DNA from: an uncultured Oscillospiraceae bacterium
GTDB lineage: Bacteria; Bacillota; Clostridia; Oscillospirales; Oscillospiraceae
DNA: 64,000 nucleotides
Direction: 5' to 3'
NCBI GenBank assembly: GCA_910588045.1
Contig: CAJUPS010000010.1
Coordinates: forward strand, 4,372-68,371
Shown: piece after piece, positions 33,215 to 41,942 of the stretch
Numbering within the stretch: the first letter of the stretch is position 1
Layout of the letters: every line of letters starts with the position of its first letter
Notes under the pieces: model-generated
Databases searched by the model: none
Seen by the model: the letters and a program-made list of their open reading frames with translations, nothing else
Told to the model about the DNA's origin: nothing
Program-made: the position numbers and the translations under genes

Positions 33215-35326
33215 ATGAATCAGTATTTTATCATTTTTTCTGCACTTGGTTCCATCTGCGCGCTGCTATTTGCGGTCTTCATGGCGAAACGCGCCCTCTC
33301 GTTCTCGGAGGGCACCGAACAGATGAAGAAGATCGCGTCTTTTATCCGGCAGGGGGCCAACGCATACCTGCGCAGGCAGTATAGCGTTGTCCTGGTATTT
33401 TTCGCGTGCATGTTCGTTATTCTCTGCGTGATGGCCTCCCTGCACTTCCTGTCCTGGTTTGTTCCCTTTGCCTTCATTACCGGCGGCTTCTTCTCCGGCC
33501 TGAGCGGCTTCGTGGGCATGAAGATTGCCACCGCCTCCAACGCCCGCACCGCCAACGCCTGCCAGGAGAGCCTGAACTCCGGGCTGCGGGTCGCCTTCTC
33601 CGCCGGTACGGTCATGGGCTTCACCGTGGTGGGCCTGGGGCTGCTGGACATCTCCGGGTGGTATCTGCTGCTCAAGTACGTGTTCAACCTGCCCCTCAAT
33701 GACATCACCGCCGCCATGCTGACCTTCGGCATGGGCGCCAGCTCCATGGCCCTGTTCGCCCGTGTGGGCGGCGGCATCTTCACCAAGGCCGCCGATGTGG
33801 GCGCGGACCTGGTGGGCAAGGTGGAGGCCGGTATCCCCGAGGACGACCCCCGGAACCCCGCCGCCATCGCCGACAACGTGGGCGACAACGTGGGCGACGT
33901 GGCCGGTATGGGCGCGGACCTGTACGAGTCCTACGTGGGCTCCCTGATCTCCTCCTGCTCCCTGGGCGTCATCGCCTTCGGGTACATCGAGTCCGTGGAC
34001 AACCTCAGCGCCTTTGCGGTGCCCATGCTCATCGCGGCGGTGGGCGTCATCGCCTCCATCATCGGCTCTCTCCTGGTCCGCACCGGCGAGTCCACCGACC
34101 AGATGACCCTCCTCAAGGCCCTGCGCCGGGGCACCAACACCTCGGCCGTCATCATTGCCATAGCGGCCTTCCCTATCGTATGGTTCCTGCTGGGCAAGGA
34201 CTACATCGGCCTGTACGTGGCCATCCTCTCCGGCCTGCTCTCCGGCGTGCTGATCGGACGCTTTACCGAATACTACACCTCCGACACCTACGTGCCCACC
34301 CAGAGCCTGGCTGCCTCCTCCGTCACCGGCACCGCCACCCTGGTCATCGACGGCCTGAGCCTGGGGATGCGTTCCACCATGCTGCCGGTGCTGACGGTCA
34401 GCGGATGTATCCTTATCGCCTACTACGTCTCCGGTCTGGGTCTCACCGACGGCGCCCGGAATGCCATGGGCCTGTACGGCATCGCCCTGGCGGCGGTGGG
34501 TATGCTGTCCACTCTGGGCATCACCTTGGCTACGGACGCCTACGGTCCCGTGGCTGACAACGCTGGCGGCATCGCCCAGATGAGCGGACTGGATCCCATC
34601 GTCCGCGAGCGCACCGACGCCCTGGATTCTCTGGGCAATACCACCGCAGCCACCGGCAAGGGATTCGCCATCGGCTCGGCTGCGCTGACGGCCCTGGCCC
34701 TCATTGCCTCCTATGTGGAAAAGGTGGAGACCCTGGCTCCGGACGCGACGCTGGATATGAGCGTAATGAATCCGGTGGTACTGGTGGGCATCTTCGTGGG
34801 GGCGTGCCTGGCGTTCATCTTTGCGGCCATCACCATGGGCAGTGTGGGCAAGGCGGCCCACAGCGTGGTGCTGGAGGTCCGGCGGCAGTTCAAGGAGATC
34901 CCCGGCATCATCGAGGGGACCAAGGATGCGGACTTCGCCCGCTGCGTGGACCTGTGTACAAAAGCCAGCCTGAAGGAGATGGTAGTGCCCACCCTCATTG
35001 CCGTGGGCGTGCCCATTGTGGGCGGATTGCTGCTGGGGCCTGCGGGCGTGATTGGCCTGCTGTGCGGGGCGACTGCGTCGGGCTTCCTGCTGGCGGTGTT
35101 TATGTCCAACTCCGGCGGGAGCTGGGATAACGCGAAAAAGTATGTGGAGTCTGGTCATTATGGCGGCAAGGGGAGTAAGAATGATAAATCCGCCATTGTG
35201 GGCGATACCATTGGCGATCCCTTCAAGGACACCTCCGGTCCGGCGATCAATATTCTTATCAAGCTGCTGAGTATGGTTTCGATTGTTTTTGCTACCGTGG
35301 TTGTGAATTTCCATGTGTTTGGATAA
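33215..35326 (+). CDS. hppA: Membrane-bound ion-pumping pyrophosphatase, K+-dependent type
   Basis: 703 residues, about 16 transmembrane helices. It couples PPi hydrolysis to H+ and/or Na+ export. The catalytic loop includes TKAADVGADLVGKVEAGIPE and DNVGDNVGDVAGMGADLYES, and a third site is near DTIGDPFKDTSGPA at the end. In the K+-switch segment GNTTAATGKG, Ala478 and Gly481 are the residues of the K+-dependent group (Lys and Thr in the K+-independent group), so this enzyme should need K+ and could be a Na+ or H+ pump. RBS AAAAGGAG precedes the ATG. Confidence 0.95.
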   Translation: MNQYFIIFSALGSICALLFAVFMAKRALSFSEGTEQMKKIASFIRQGANAYLRRQYSVVLVFFACMFVILCVMASLHFLSWFVPFAFITGGFFSGLSGFVGMKIATASNARTANACQESLNSGLRVAFSAGTVMGFTVVGLGLLDISGWYLLLKYVFNLPLNDITAAMLTFGMGASSMALFARVGGGIFTKAADVGADLVGKVEAGIPEDDPRNPAAIADNVGDNVGDVAGMGADLYESYVGSLISSCSLGVIAFGYIESVDNLSAFAVPMLIAAVGVIASIIGSLLVRTGESTDQMTLLKALRRGTNTSAVIIAIAAFPIVWFLLGKDYIGLYVAILSGLLSGVLIGRFTEYYTSDTYVPTQSLAASSVTGTATLVIDGLSLGMRSTMLPVLTVSGCILIAYYVSGLGLTDGARNAMGLYGIALAAVGMLSTLGITLATDAYGPVADNAGGIAQMSGLDPIVRERTDALDSLGNTTAATGKGFAIGSAALTALALIASYVEKVETLAPDATLDMSVMNPVVLVGIFVGACLAFIFAAITMGSVGKAAHSVVLEVRRQFKEIPGIIEGTKDADFARCVDLCTKASLKEMVVPTLIAVGVPIVGGLLLGPAGVIGLLCGATASGFLLAVFMSNSGGSWDNAKKYVESGHYGGKGSKNDKSAIVGDTIGDPFKDTSGPAINILIKLLSMVSIVFATVVVNFHVFG

Positions 35327-35394
35327 CAGCAGCGGGTTCTTTGACCACCCCCTGGCGCTCGGCCACCGGCCGAGTGCCGGGACGGTCGTTTAGA

Positions 35395-35525
35395 CGCCGA
35401 AGGCGGCTAAATGACGTCCCCGAGGGCAGTTCGTTTAGCTTCTTCTTCGTCGATGGCCCGGGACCTACGCGGCCCCGGACTCCGCGGTTACTTTTCCCGC
35501 GAGGGAAAAGTAACCAAAAGCTCGC
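35395..35525 (-). repeat. Dispersed hairpin element, copy E3
   Basis: Read on the - strand: GGTTACTTTTCCC-TCGC-GGGAAAAGTAACC, then GCGGAGTCCGGGGCCGCG, then TCCCGGGCCATCGACGAAGAA. The order and the single-stranded segments match E4, while the first stem has other bases that still pair. Confidence 0.7.
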
Positions 35526-35866
35526 TTAAACCTACGGTTTAAGAATCCCTTGCGGGAGCGGCTCGGAGCGCCGCTCCCTATGCGGGGGATTTGCGGAGTG
35601 CGGTGTGTATTGGGTTAGGCGAAGCCACCGAATATCAGGTCCTACGGGCATCTGATCTAGTGGTCTGGCACTTGTAGAACTCCGGCTGACGCCCTTTCAA
35701 AGGGGTACTCCCTGCAAGGGGGAGTGTCTAACGGAAGCGCTCTGTAGACCCCCGTGCCGAGTGCCGCGAGGCAACCAGTACCATCGTTAGAACCGTGCGC
35801 AGAAGTATGCACCGGCATCGGCCCACGGCACTGGAGATAGAACGGACGGACTAAAGGTCGTAGCGT

Positions 35867-36035
35867 AAACAATAACCCCCGTAATCAGGAAAGTCCTTAG
35901 GAAACTGCGTTTCCTAAGTGACTTTTTGGGTACTTTTTGTTCACACAAAAAGTACCCGCGGAGTCCGGGGGCGCGCAGCTCCCGGGCTATCAAAAAGAAA
36001 CAACTACCGTGCCGCCGAAGGCGGCAGAGAAAGGA
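35867..36035 (+). repeat. Dispersed hairpin element, copy E4
   Basis: Starts with AACAATAACCCCCGTAATCAGG (22 of 23 nt as in E6 with its flanking A), then a TTAGGAAAC-TGC-GTTTCCTAA hairpin, GGGTACTTTTTGT-TCAC-ACAAAAAGTACCC, GCGGAGTCCGGGGG, CCCGGGCTATCAAAAAGAAACA and GCCGCC-GAA-GGCGGC. It ends about 10 nt upstream of the PfkB start codon. Confidence 0.75.
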
Positions 36036-36044
36036 CCATCAGAG

Positions 36045-36929
36045 ATGAAGGCATATGACCTTATGATTATAGGTCCCGCTACGCGGGATCTGAATATCGA
36101 CTACACCGGAGCGGAGGACCGTTCCACCGGCGGCGCGGTGACCTTCTGTACCCCCGCGGCGGTAGCCGCGGGAGCAAAGGTTTTTGCCGCAGTGAAGATC
36201 GCCCCCGAGGACGGGGATATTATCGACGGCTTCCATATGGAAGCCGGGGACATCGCACTGCTGCCCTCGGAGAAAACCACCCTGATGAAAAACGTCTATT
36301 TTACCCCGGATCGGGAGAGGAGAAACGCCTCCTGCCCGGCCCAGTCCGGGCCAATCCTCCCGGAGGAGATCCCGGAGGTGCCCTGCAAGCTCTACCACCT
36401 GGCAGGGCTGCTCTATGGAGATTTTCCGAATGAGCTGATCGAGGCCCTGCATGAAAAGGGGATGGTCTCCGCCGATGCACAGGGGTTCTTGCGCCACAAT
36501 GAAAACGGTTCCCTCTGCTTCCACGACTGGAAGGACAAGCTGAAATACCTCCCCTATATGGACTTTTTGAAGACCGATGCAGCTGAGGCGGAAATTCTGA
36601 CCGGCCTCACCGACCGGATGGAGGCCGCCAAGCAGCTGTACGCCTGGGGCGCAAAGGAGGTCCTGATCTCCCACAATACGGAGATGCTGGCCTATGACGG
36701 ACGGGAGCTCCTGACCTGCCCGGTGAAGGCAAGGAACCTCTCCGGCCGGACCGGTCGGGGGGATACCACCTTCGGCGCCTACTTGGCCATGCGGATGATA
36801 GGGGCCGGAATGGGGGAGGCGCTGCGCTATGCGACGGCCTGCGTGTCCCTGAAGATGGAGACGCCGGGGGTCTTTCGGGGCTCCAGGGCCGACGTGGAGG
36901 ACTATATCCGGACCTTTTACGCGGAGTAG
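36045..36929 (+). CDS. PfkB-family carbohydrate kinase
   Basis: 294 residues from the ATG at 36045 (AAAGGA about 9 nt upstream). Ribokinase-like fold: an N-terminal STGGAVTFCTPAAVAAGAK Gly motif and the C-terminal ATP/anion-hole signature GRTGRGDTTFGAYLA, where the first Asp is the catalytic base. It phosphorylates a sugar or nucleoside; the substrate cannot be told. The protein lacks a long lid insertion and is at the short end of the family. It stands alone behind a dispersed element, with ridA 83 nt downstream under its own promoter. Confidence 0.88.
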   Translation: MKAYDLMIIGPATRDLNIDYTGAEDRSTGGAVTFCTPAAVAAGAKVFAAVKIAPEDGDIIDGFHMEAGDIALLPSEKTTLMKNVYFTPDRERRNASCPAQSGPILPEEIPEVPCKLYHLAGLLYGDFPNELIEALHEKGMVSADAQGFLRHNENGSLCFHDWKDKLKYLPYMDFLKTDAAEAEILTGLTDRMEAAKQLYAWGAKEVLISHNTEMLAYDGRELLTCPVKARNLSGRTGRGDTTFGAYLAMRMIGAGMGEALRYATACVSLKMETPGVFRGSRADVEDYIRTFYAE

Positions 36930-36953
36930 GGGGAAAAGTGCGGGGAGTTGTGA

Positions 36954-36981
36954 TTGACTTTTGGGGAATTACTGGTAAAAT
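36954..36981 (+). promoter_or_regulatory. Promoter of ridA
   Basis: TTGACT (36954-36959), a 16-bp spacer, then TAAAAT (36976-36981), 31 nt upstream of the ridA start. Confidence 0.7.
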
Positions 36982-37012
36982 GGGAGCATCACACAAAGGA
37001 GGATTTTCCGTT

Positions 37013-37390
37013 ATGAAGAAAATCATCGCAACCAGTGCGGCTCCCGCGGCCATCGGGCCCTACTCCCAGGGTGTGGACGGCGGCAGCGTGGTCATCACCT
37101 CCGGACAGCTGCCCATCGACGTGTCCACCGGCGCTTTCGCCGATGGGGGCATCGCCGGACAGACCCGGCAGTCCCTGGAGAACGTCAAGGCTGTCCTGGC
37201 CCAGGCGGGGCTGGGGATGGAGAACATCATCAAGACCACCGTGTTCCTCAAGGACATGAATGACTTCGCCGCCATGAACGAGGTGTATGCCTCCTTCTTC
37301 CCCAGTGACCCACCGGCCCGCAGTGCCGTAGAGGTGGCCCGGCTGCCCAAGGACGCGCTGGTGGAGATCGAAGCCATCGCGGTGCGGTAA
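37013..37390 (+). CDS. ridA: RidA-family enamine/imine deaminase
   Basis: 125 residues from the ATG at 37013 after AAAGGAGGA. It removes reactive 2-aminoacrylate and related imines made by PLP enzymes. The family pattern is clear: AAPAAIGPYSQGV at the start, GQLPID, Arg in SDPPARSAVEVARLPKDALVEIEAIA with the substrate-binding Arg and the terminal Glu. It has its own promoter and a strong terminator, so is a single-gene unit. Confidence 0.95.
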   Translation: MKKIIATSAAPAAIGPYSQGVDGGSVVITSGQLPIDVSTGAFADGGIAGQTRQSLENVKAVLAQAGLGMENIIKTTVFLKDMNDFAAMNEVYASFFPSDPPARSAVEVARLPKDALVEIEAIAVR

Positions 37391-37393
37391 CAG

Positions 37394-37437
37394 TAAAAAA
37401 ATCCGGCGAGAGGATGCTCCTCTCACCGGATTTTTTA
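37394..37437. terminator. Bidirectional terminator between ridA and the GNAT gene
   Basis: AAAAAATCCGG-C-GAGAGGA-TGC-TCCTCTC-A-CCGGATTTTTT. It serves both convergent genes; its right end overlaps the - strand stop codon. Confidence 0.9.
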
Positions 37438-38163
37438 TGTTCCGATCCAGTAGACCGGGTAGGGTTTGCCGGGGTGGTAGCCCAGCTTCTCCGCCAGGGA
37501 GACGCTGCGCAGGTCGATGGCGTCCCAACTGGGGTAGAGGCCCCGGTCCAGGCACTCCAGAATCAGCCTCGCGCCGCAGGCCGTGGCCAGGCCCCTCCGG
37601 CGGTGGTCGGCCCGGGTGTCGATTTCGATTTCAATCCCGCCGCGATAGACCGCGTAGGACCCGGCCCCCGCCACGGGAATGCCGCCATACAGTGCAACCA
37701 CGCCCACGCCGCGGGCACAGCAGTCGGCGGGACTGTCAAAGGCGGCGCAGAAGTCCCGGGACCACGCCTCCGACAGCAGGGTGGGGACCATGGCCTCGTC
37801 GATCAGATGCAGCTCGTACCCCGGGGGCAGGGAGGAGGCGAAGCGCTCCAGCTTCCCGCGATCGAAGACCTCCGGCTCCTTTTGGATGGCGTAGCGGGTC
37901 TCCGGGATGGCGCGGGGACCGAAGAAGGTCTCGATTACGGGGCGCCAATCCGCCGTGCGGGGCACCAGGATGGGGCCGGGGGCCTTTGCCAGCAGGGTCT
38001 CGTCCGGCCTCCCGGCCAGGAAAGTGAAGTCCCGCTGGACGATCATCCCGGAGGACCCGTCCGCACTGCACGCTGCCCGTCCCATGACGCCCTGGAGGCA
38101 GGACCAGACCATGGTCTCCTCCCAGCCGTCAAAGAGGGGGGCGATTTTTTGTAGCTCTGTCAT
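37435..38163 (-). CDS. GNAT-family acetyltransferase
   Basis: 242 residues. The N-terminal half is not GNAT-like in sequence but is typical of the longer clostridial GNAT_acetyltran group; the C-terminal half carries the acetyl-CoA-binding motif A as EIEIDTRADHRRRGLATACGARLI and ends SLAEKLGYHPGKPYPVYWI. Acceptor unknown. It overlaps rnmV by 4 nt and is probably the last gene of a holA-rnmV-GNAT operon. Confidence 0.88.
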   Translation of the reverse strand: MTELQKIAPLFDGWEETMVWSCLQGVMGRAACSADGSSGMIVQRDFTFLAGRPDETLLAKAPGPILVPRTADWRPVIETFFGPRAIPETRYAIQKEPEVFDRGKLERFASSLPPGYELHLIDEAMVPTLLSEAWSRDFCAAFDSPADCCARGVGVVALYGGIPVAGAGSYAVYRGGIEIEIDTRADHRRRGLATACGARLILECLDRGLYPSWDAIDLRSVSLAEKLGYHPGKPYPVYWIGT

Positions 38164-38741
38164 GGATCCTCTCCTAAAAATTCTTCCCGCGTGTACAGGA
38201 GGTTGACCGCCTCCAGCAGGGCGTTGGCGGTCATGTGCTCCGGCAGCGCCAGCTTTTTCAGCAGCGCGGCCCGCCGTGCGGCGCTGTCCGGCGCGCCGGT
38301 GAGGCCCAGCGCATAGAAGTCCGCCTTGGTGATGGGGCGGCGTTCCGGGTGTGCGGCCTCCTCCTCGAAGGTGGCGCCCGCCCGCTCCAGGGCTTCCAGA
38401 AGCACGGCGGGGGACATGCCCTCCACCCCCAGCTTGCCCTCCCTGCCGGGGGCGGCCTTCCTGCGCTCCTTGCCGGGGACGTCGGGGATGTACGCCTGCT
38501 TCAGCTGCTCCCGGGGGATGGCCCCCTTGAGAAAATTGCGGATGACAAACCCCGCCCCGTCGCTGTCGGTCAGCAGGATCAGGCCCCGCTCCGCCGCCAG
38601 GCGGCGCAGCAGCGCCAGGCGCTCCCGGTCGTTAAAAATGCCGAAGCCCCGGGTCTCCACCACCGTGGCGTCCACCGCCTGTTTGAGCGTATTCTTATCA
38701 TACCGGCCCTCGACGACGATGACCTCGCGGATGCGTTTCAT
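38160..38741 (-). CDS. rnmV: Ribonuclease M5 (Toprim, 5S rRNA maturation)
   Basis: 193 residues, the usual size. The Toprim motifs are the catalytic Glu in VVEGRYD and the DSDGAGF acid pair, followed by the M5-type C-terminal domain (DUF4093). It matures 5S rRNA together with ribosomal protein L18. In Bacillus subtilis rnmV sits next to ksgA; here it lies between holA and a GNAT gene, 14 nt after holA. A Toprim-containing primase relative is unlikely given the length and ending. Confidence 0.9.
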   Translation of the reverse strand: MKRIREVIVVEGRYDKNTLKQAVDATVVETRGFGIFNDRERLALLRRLAAERGLILLTDSDGAGFVIRNFLKGAIPREQLKQAYIPDVPGKERRKAAPGREGKLGVEGMSPAVLLEALERAGATFEEEAAHPERRPITKADFYALGLTGAPDSAARRAALLKKLALPEHMTANALLEAVNLLYTREEFLGEDP

Positions 38742-38755
38742 GGGATTTCCCCCTC

Positions 38756-39811
38756 TCAGGAGAGCGTCTGCGCCGTCTGGGCCAGTTCCATCAGCAGCAG
38801 CGTCAATTCATTGGGCCCGCTGACCCCGTTCACGCTCTTTAACCGCACGTCCACCTCGTAGCACCGGCGCACCGCGTGGGAGCACCACCGGCGGCTGACC
38901 CTGCGGGCGTTGTCCAGCAGCAGTCCTGCCCGGTAGCTGGAGCGGATGTTCCAGCGCTCCATGAGCCAGAACTTGTCCCGGCCGGTGTCCAGGGCGATGC
39001 GGGCGGTGCGGAGTTGGCGCAGCTCGCTGCCGATGATGGACAGCAGCTTGATGGGCTCCTCCTGGAGCTTCAGCAGGGTGCCCAGCACGGTGGCGGCCCG
39101 GTTGAAGTCCCCCTTGGACACGGCGTTGGTCATATCAAACACCTGGGCCTCCAGCACCGGCACAGCCACCGCGTCGATGTCCGCCCTGGTGATCTGCTCG
39201 TGCTTGGCGTAGGCGGCGATCTTGCCGATCTCCGGGATCAGCGCGTTCATCAGACTGCCGCAGGTAAACAATAGGTGCTCCGCCGTGGGCGCGTCGATGG
39301 TGTGGTCCAGGGCCTTGAAGCGGCGGGAAACCCAGCGGAGGATCTCCCGCTGGCTCTGCTCCTCAAATTTCACCGTCCGGACGTGCTTCTCCATGGCGGC
39401 ATAGAGCTTTTTGTAGGTCTTGTTGGGCTTGTACTCCATCTGGTCGTAGACGAAGACCAGGCAGCAGTAGGGCGGGAAGTCCTCCAGCAGGGCGATGAGG
39501 CCGCTGCGCTGCTCCTCATTGAGCTTGTAGAGGTCCCAGTCCGTCACCTGGACCATGGTCCGCTGGGCCATCATGGGCATGGCCTCCACCGTGTTCGTCA
39601 GGGTCTGGATCGTCAGGCCCTTGCCCTCCAGGCGGTGGAAGTTGAAGCTCTCAAAGTTGGTGATGAGCTGTTTCTTCATCTCCGAGAGGTAGTATTCCCG
39701 CAGGTAGCTCTCCTCGCCATGGAAGAGGTAAATATTGGCCAGCTCTCCGGAAGACAGCTCGTCCTTCAGCTTTGCGAAGCCTGCGTCGGGGGATTTTTTC
39801 TTTTCCGCCAT
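38756..39811 (-). CDS. holA: DNA polymerase III subunit delta
   Basis: 351 residues, the usual length. It loads the beta clamp as part of the clamp-loader complex. The N-terminal domain starts YLFHGEESYLREYYL; the collapsed AAA+ core contains FEEQSQREILRWVSRRF and the C-terminal oligomerisation domain begins near AVSKGDFNRAATVL. No P-loop is present, as expected for delta. GGGAGGTC precedes the ATG. A consensus-like promoter is 30 nt upstream. Confidence 0.95.
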   Translation of the reverse strand: MAEKKKSPDAGFAKLKDELSSGELANIYLFHGEESYLREYYLSEMKKQLITNFESFNFHRLEGKGLTIQTLTNTVEAMPMMAQRTMVQVTDWDLYKLNEEQRSGLIALLEDFPPYCCLVFVYDQMEYKPNKTYKKLYAAMEKHVRTVKFEEQSQREILRWVSRRFKALDHTIDAPTAEHLLFTCGSLMNALIPEIGKIAAYAKHEQITRADIDAVAVPVLEAQVFDMTNAVSKGDFNRAATVLGTLLKLQEEPIKLLSIIGSELRQLRTARIALDTGRDKFWLMERWNIRSSYRAGLLLDNARRVSRRWCSHAVRRCYEVDVRLKSVNGVSGPNELTLLLMELAQTAQTLS

Positions 39812-39840
39812 TGCGTTGACCTCCCGGTTGGTTTTTCTTG

Positions 39841-39869
39841 ATTATAGCAGATAGGGGGCAGGGGTGCAA
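39841..39869 (-). promoter_or_regulatory. Promoter of holA-rnmV-GNAT
   Basis: On the - strand: TTGCAC (39864-39869), 17-bp spacer, TATAAT preceded in the same register (39841-39846). The same -35, spacing and -10 occur upstream of the molybdopterin-binding gene. Confidence 0.8.
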
Positions 39870-39910
39870 GGGGGATGATGGGGGAAAAGCCAGCGAGGAT
39901 TGACGGCGGC

Positions 39911-39939
39911 TTGTCAAGGGAACCCGGGCGTGGTACAAT
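39911..39939 (+). promoter_or_regulatory. Promoter of the small membrane protein gene
   Basis: TTGTCA (39911-39916), a 17-bp spacer, then TACAAT (39934-39939), about 32 nt upstream of the TTG start. Confidence 0.75.
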
Positions 39940-39970
39940 TGGATGGAAAACGCAGGATGGGGGGATTGCT

Positions 39971-40234
39971 TTGAAAAAGAGGGCGTTCAAGATACTTGCG
40001 GCAATTCTGATATGCTGGGGGCTTTTTGTGACCGCTGAGGGCTTTCGCCTGATTGGCAGTACGGACCCCGGAAGATACCCGCTGATTCACCTCGGAGGCT
40101 TGCAGGTGCAGGATGAGCTTGCGGAATATGGGAGCATCGGCTTCTCACAGGAATACCATTTGACAAAAGGGGACACATTCGTATACGGGGAATTTAGAGT
40201 GCTTGGCATAAGAATTGCCCGGTGGGAAGCATAA
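39971..40234 (+). CDS. Small membrane-anchored hypothetical protein
   Basis: 87 residues from a TTG at 39971, preceded by ATGGGGGGA; the longer frame upstream would cross its own promoter. A basic start (LKKRAFK) and one hydrophobic helix (ILAAILICWGLFVTAEGF) suggest an N-terminal membrane anchor or uncleaved signal, with the rest outside the cell. The outer part has no Cys and no family that I recognise (PGRYPLIHLGG, GDTFVYGEFRVLGIRI). It has its own good promoter, so is likely expressed. Confidence 0.65.
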   Translation: MKKRAFKILAAILICWGLFVTAEGFRLIGSTDPGRYPLIHLGGLQVQDELAEYGSIGFSQEYHLTKGDTFVYGEFRVLGIRIARWEA

Positions 40235-40383
40235 TAGCCAGACGGGATTCCGTTGACCAGCCGGAAAATCTCCGTGTTGACAAACTCCTGCCGGGTCGGG
40301 TATGATAATGGGGCGAAGCATAGATCGACGGAAACTCCGCCCCGCCGCCCAGGCGGAGCGGAAGAGAAAAAGGAGGCTTTCTC

Positions 40384-41781
40384 ATGGAGAAGGACGTAGT
40401 CATCATCGGTGCGGGCCCGGCGGGCATCTTTACCGCGCTGGAGATGTTGAAAAAGGGGAGCAGGAAGAAAATCCTCATTGTGGAGAAGGGTCGGGCCGTG
40501 GAGGACCGCCGGTGCCCCAAGAGTAAGACGGGCAAGTGCGTAAACTGCAAGCCCTACTGCCATATCACCACCGGATTCTCCGGGGCCGGGGCGTTCTCCG
40601 ATGGCAAGCTGTCCCTGAGCTACGAAGTGGGCGGGGATCTCCCCACCCTTATCGGTGCGGATAAAGCCCAGGAGACCATCGACTACGCGGATAAAATCTA
40701 CCTGGAGTTCGGCGCGGACGCCCACGTGGAGGGCCTGGGGAACACGGAGGAGGTCAAGGCCATCCGCAAACGGGCCATCCGGGCGGGGCTGAAGCTGGTG
40801 GACTGCCCCATCCGCCATCTGGGCACCGAGAAGGCCCAGGAGCTGTACTACGCCATCGAGCAGCACCTGCTGAAGAACGGCGTGGAAATTCTCTTCGGCT
40901 ACGAGTGTACCAATCTCATCCTGGAGGGCGCGGTCTGCCGGGGCGTGCAGATCACCAACGGCAGGGAGGAGCGGGAGGTCCTGGCAGGCCACACCGTCAT
41001 TGCCACCGGACGCCGGGGGGCGGACTGGCTGGAGAGCCTGTGCGCGGAGCACAATATCGCCCACCAGCCCGGCACCGTGGACATCGGCGTGCGGGTAGAG
41101 GTGCGCAACGAGGTCATGGAGACGGTGAACCGGGTGCTCTACGAGTCGAAGCTGGTGGGCTACCCCAAGCCCTTCAAGAACAAGGTGCGCACCTTCTGCC
41201 AGAACCCCGGCGGATTCGTCAGCCAGGAGAACTACGACAACGACCTGGCAGTGGTCAACGGCCACAGCTACAAGGAGCTGAAAAGCGACAACACCAATCT
41301 GGCGATCCTGTGCTCCCACAACTTCTCCCACCCCTTTAACCAGCCCATCGCCTACGCCCAGAAGGTGGGAGAGCTGACCAACATGCTGGGGGCGGGGCAC
41401 ATCATGGTCCAGCGGTTCGGGGACATCCTGGATGGCAAGCGGACGTGGCAGAAGGAATTGGCCTTCTCCAACGTGCGCCCCACGCTGCCCGACGCGGTGG
41501 CCGGGGACATCACGGCGGCCATGCCCTACCGGGCGATGATCAACATCATCAATTTCATTCAGGCCATGGACGAGGTGGTGCCCGGTTTCGCCTCCAACGA
41601 GACGCTGCTGTACTCCCCGGAGCTGAAATTCTACTCCAACAGGGTGAAGATGGACGAAACCCTGAGCACCAACGTCCAGGGGCTCTACTGCCTGGGGGAC
41701 TCCAGCGGCTGGACCCGCGGGCTGATGATGGCCTCCGTCATGGGGGTGCTCATGGGCCGCAGGCTGGCGGAGGAGGACTAG
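40384..41781 (+). CDS. FAD-dependent oxidoreductase (COG2509-type)
   Basis: 465 residues. The dinucleotide-binding motif GAGPAG is at 9-14 and a second FAD-contacting segment near the end reads GLYCLGDSSGWTRGL. A Cys motif (CPKSKTGKCVNCKPYC, four cysteines) follows the first FAD motif, which is typical of the COG2509 uncharacterised FAD-dependent dehydrogenases; it may hold a metal or Fe-S site. No partner is encoded next to it. AAAGGAGGC precedes the ATG. It ends at a strong terminator. Confidence 0.9.
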   Translation: MEKDVVIIGAGPAGIFTALEMLKKGSRKKILIVEKGRAVEDRRCPKSKTGKCVNCKPYCHITTGFSGAGAFSDGKLSLSYEVGGDLPTLIGADKAQETIDYADKIYLEFGADAHVEGLGNTEEVKAIRKRAIRAGLKLVDCPIRHLGTEKAQELYYAIEQHLLKNGVEILFGYECTNLILEGAVCRGVQITNGREEREVLAGHTVIATGRRGADWLESLCAEHNIAHQPGTVDIGVRVEVRNEVMETVNRVLYESKLVGYPKPFKNKVRTFCQNPGGFVSQENYDNDLAVVNGHSYKELKSDNTNLAILCSHNFSHPFNQPIAYAQKVGELTNMLGAGHIMVQRFGDILDGKRTWQKELAFSNVRPTLPDAVAGDITAAMPYRAMINIINFIQAMDEVVPGFASNETLLYSPELKFYSNRVKMDETLSTNVQGLYCLGDSSGWTRGLMMASVMGVLMGRRLAEED

Positions 41782-41794
41782 GGAAAAAGGGGAG

Positions 41795-41826
41795 GCGGCC
41801 CTGACGTCGGATGTCAGGGCCGCTTT
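41795..41826 (+). terminator. Terminator of the FAD oxidoreductase gene
   Basis: GCGGCCCTGAC-GTCGGAT-GTCAGGGCCGC-TTT. A second hairpin (GGGGGATTTCA-N9-TGAAATCCCCC) follows at about 41839-41868. Confidence 0.85.
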
Positions 41827-41942
41827 CAAGGGAACACTTGGGGGATTTCACCATAAAGATGAAATCCCCCCTGATAAACAGAAGCTTATTTTTTCCCAAT
41901 GTGCTTTTGCGTTCCCGGCGACCAGAGATCGTACATAAGCAC

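Larger units (their letters stand above)
35327..36044. other. 718-bp gene-free region between hppA and the PfkB gene
   Basis: No supported gene. It is bracketed by two facing copies of the dispersed hairpin element (E3 reversed at 35395-35525, E4 forward at 35867-36035). Close to the hppA stop CTCGGCC-ACC-GGCCGAG is a possible weak terminator. The centre (35530-35860) holds small palindromes (ACTCCC-TGCAA-GGGGGAGT at about 35705-35730) and no clear promoter or RNA gene. An inserted element degraded beyond recognition, or a non-coding RNA, cannot be excluded. Confidence 0.6.
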
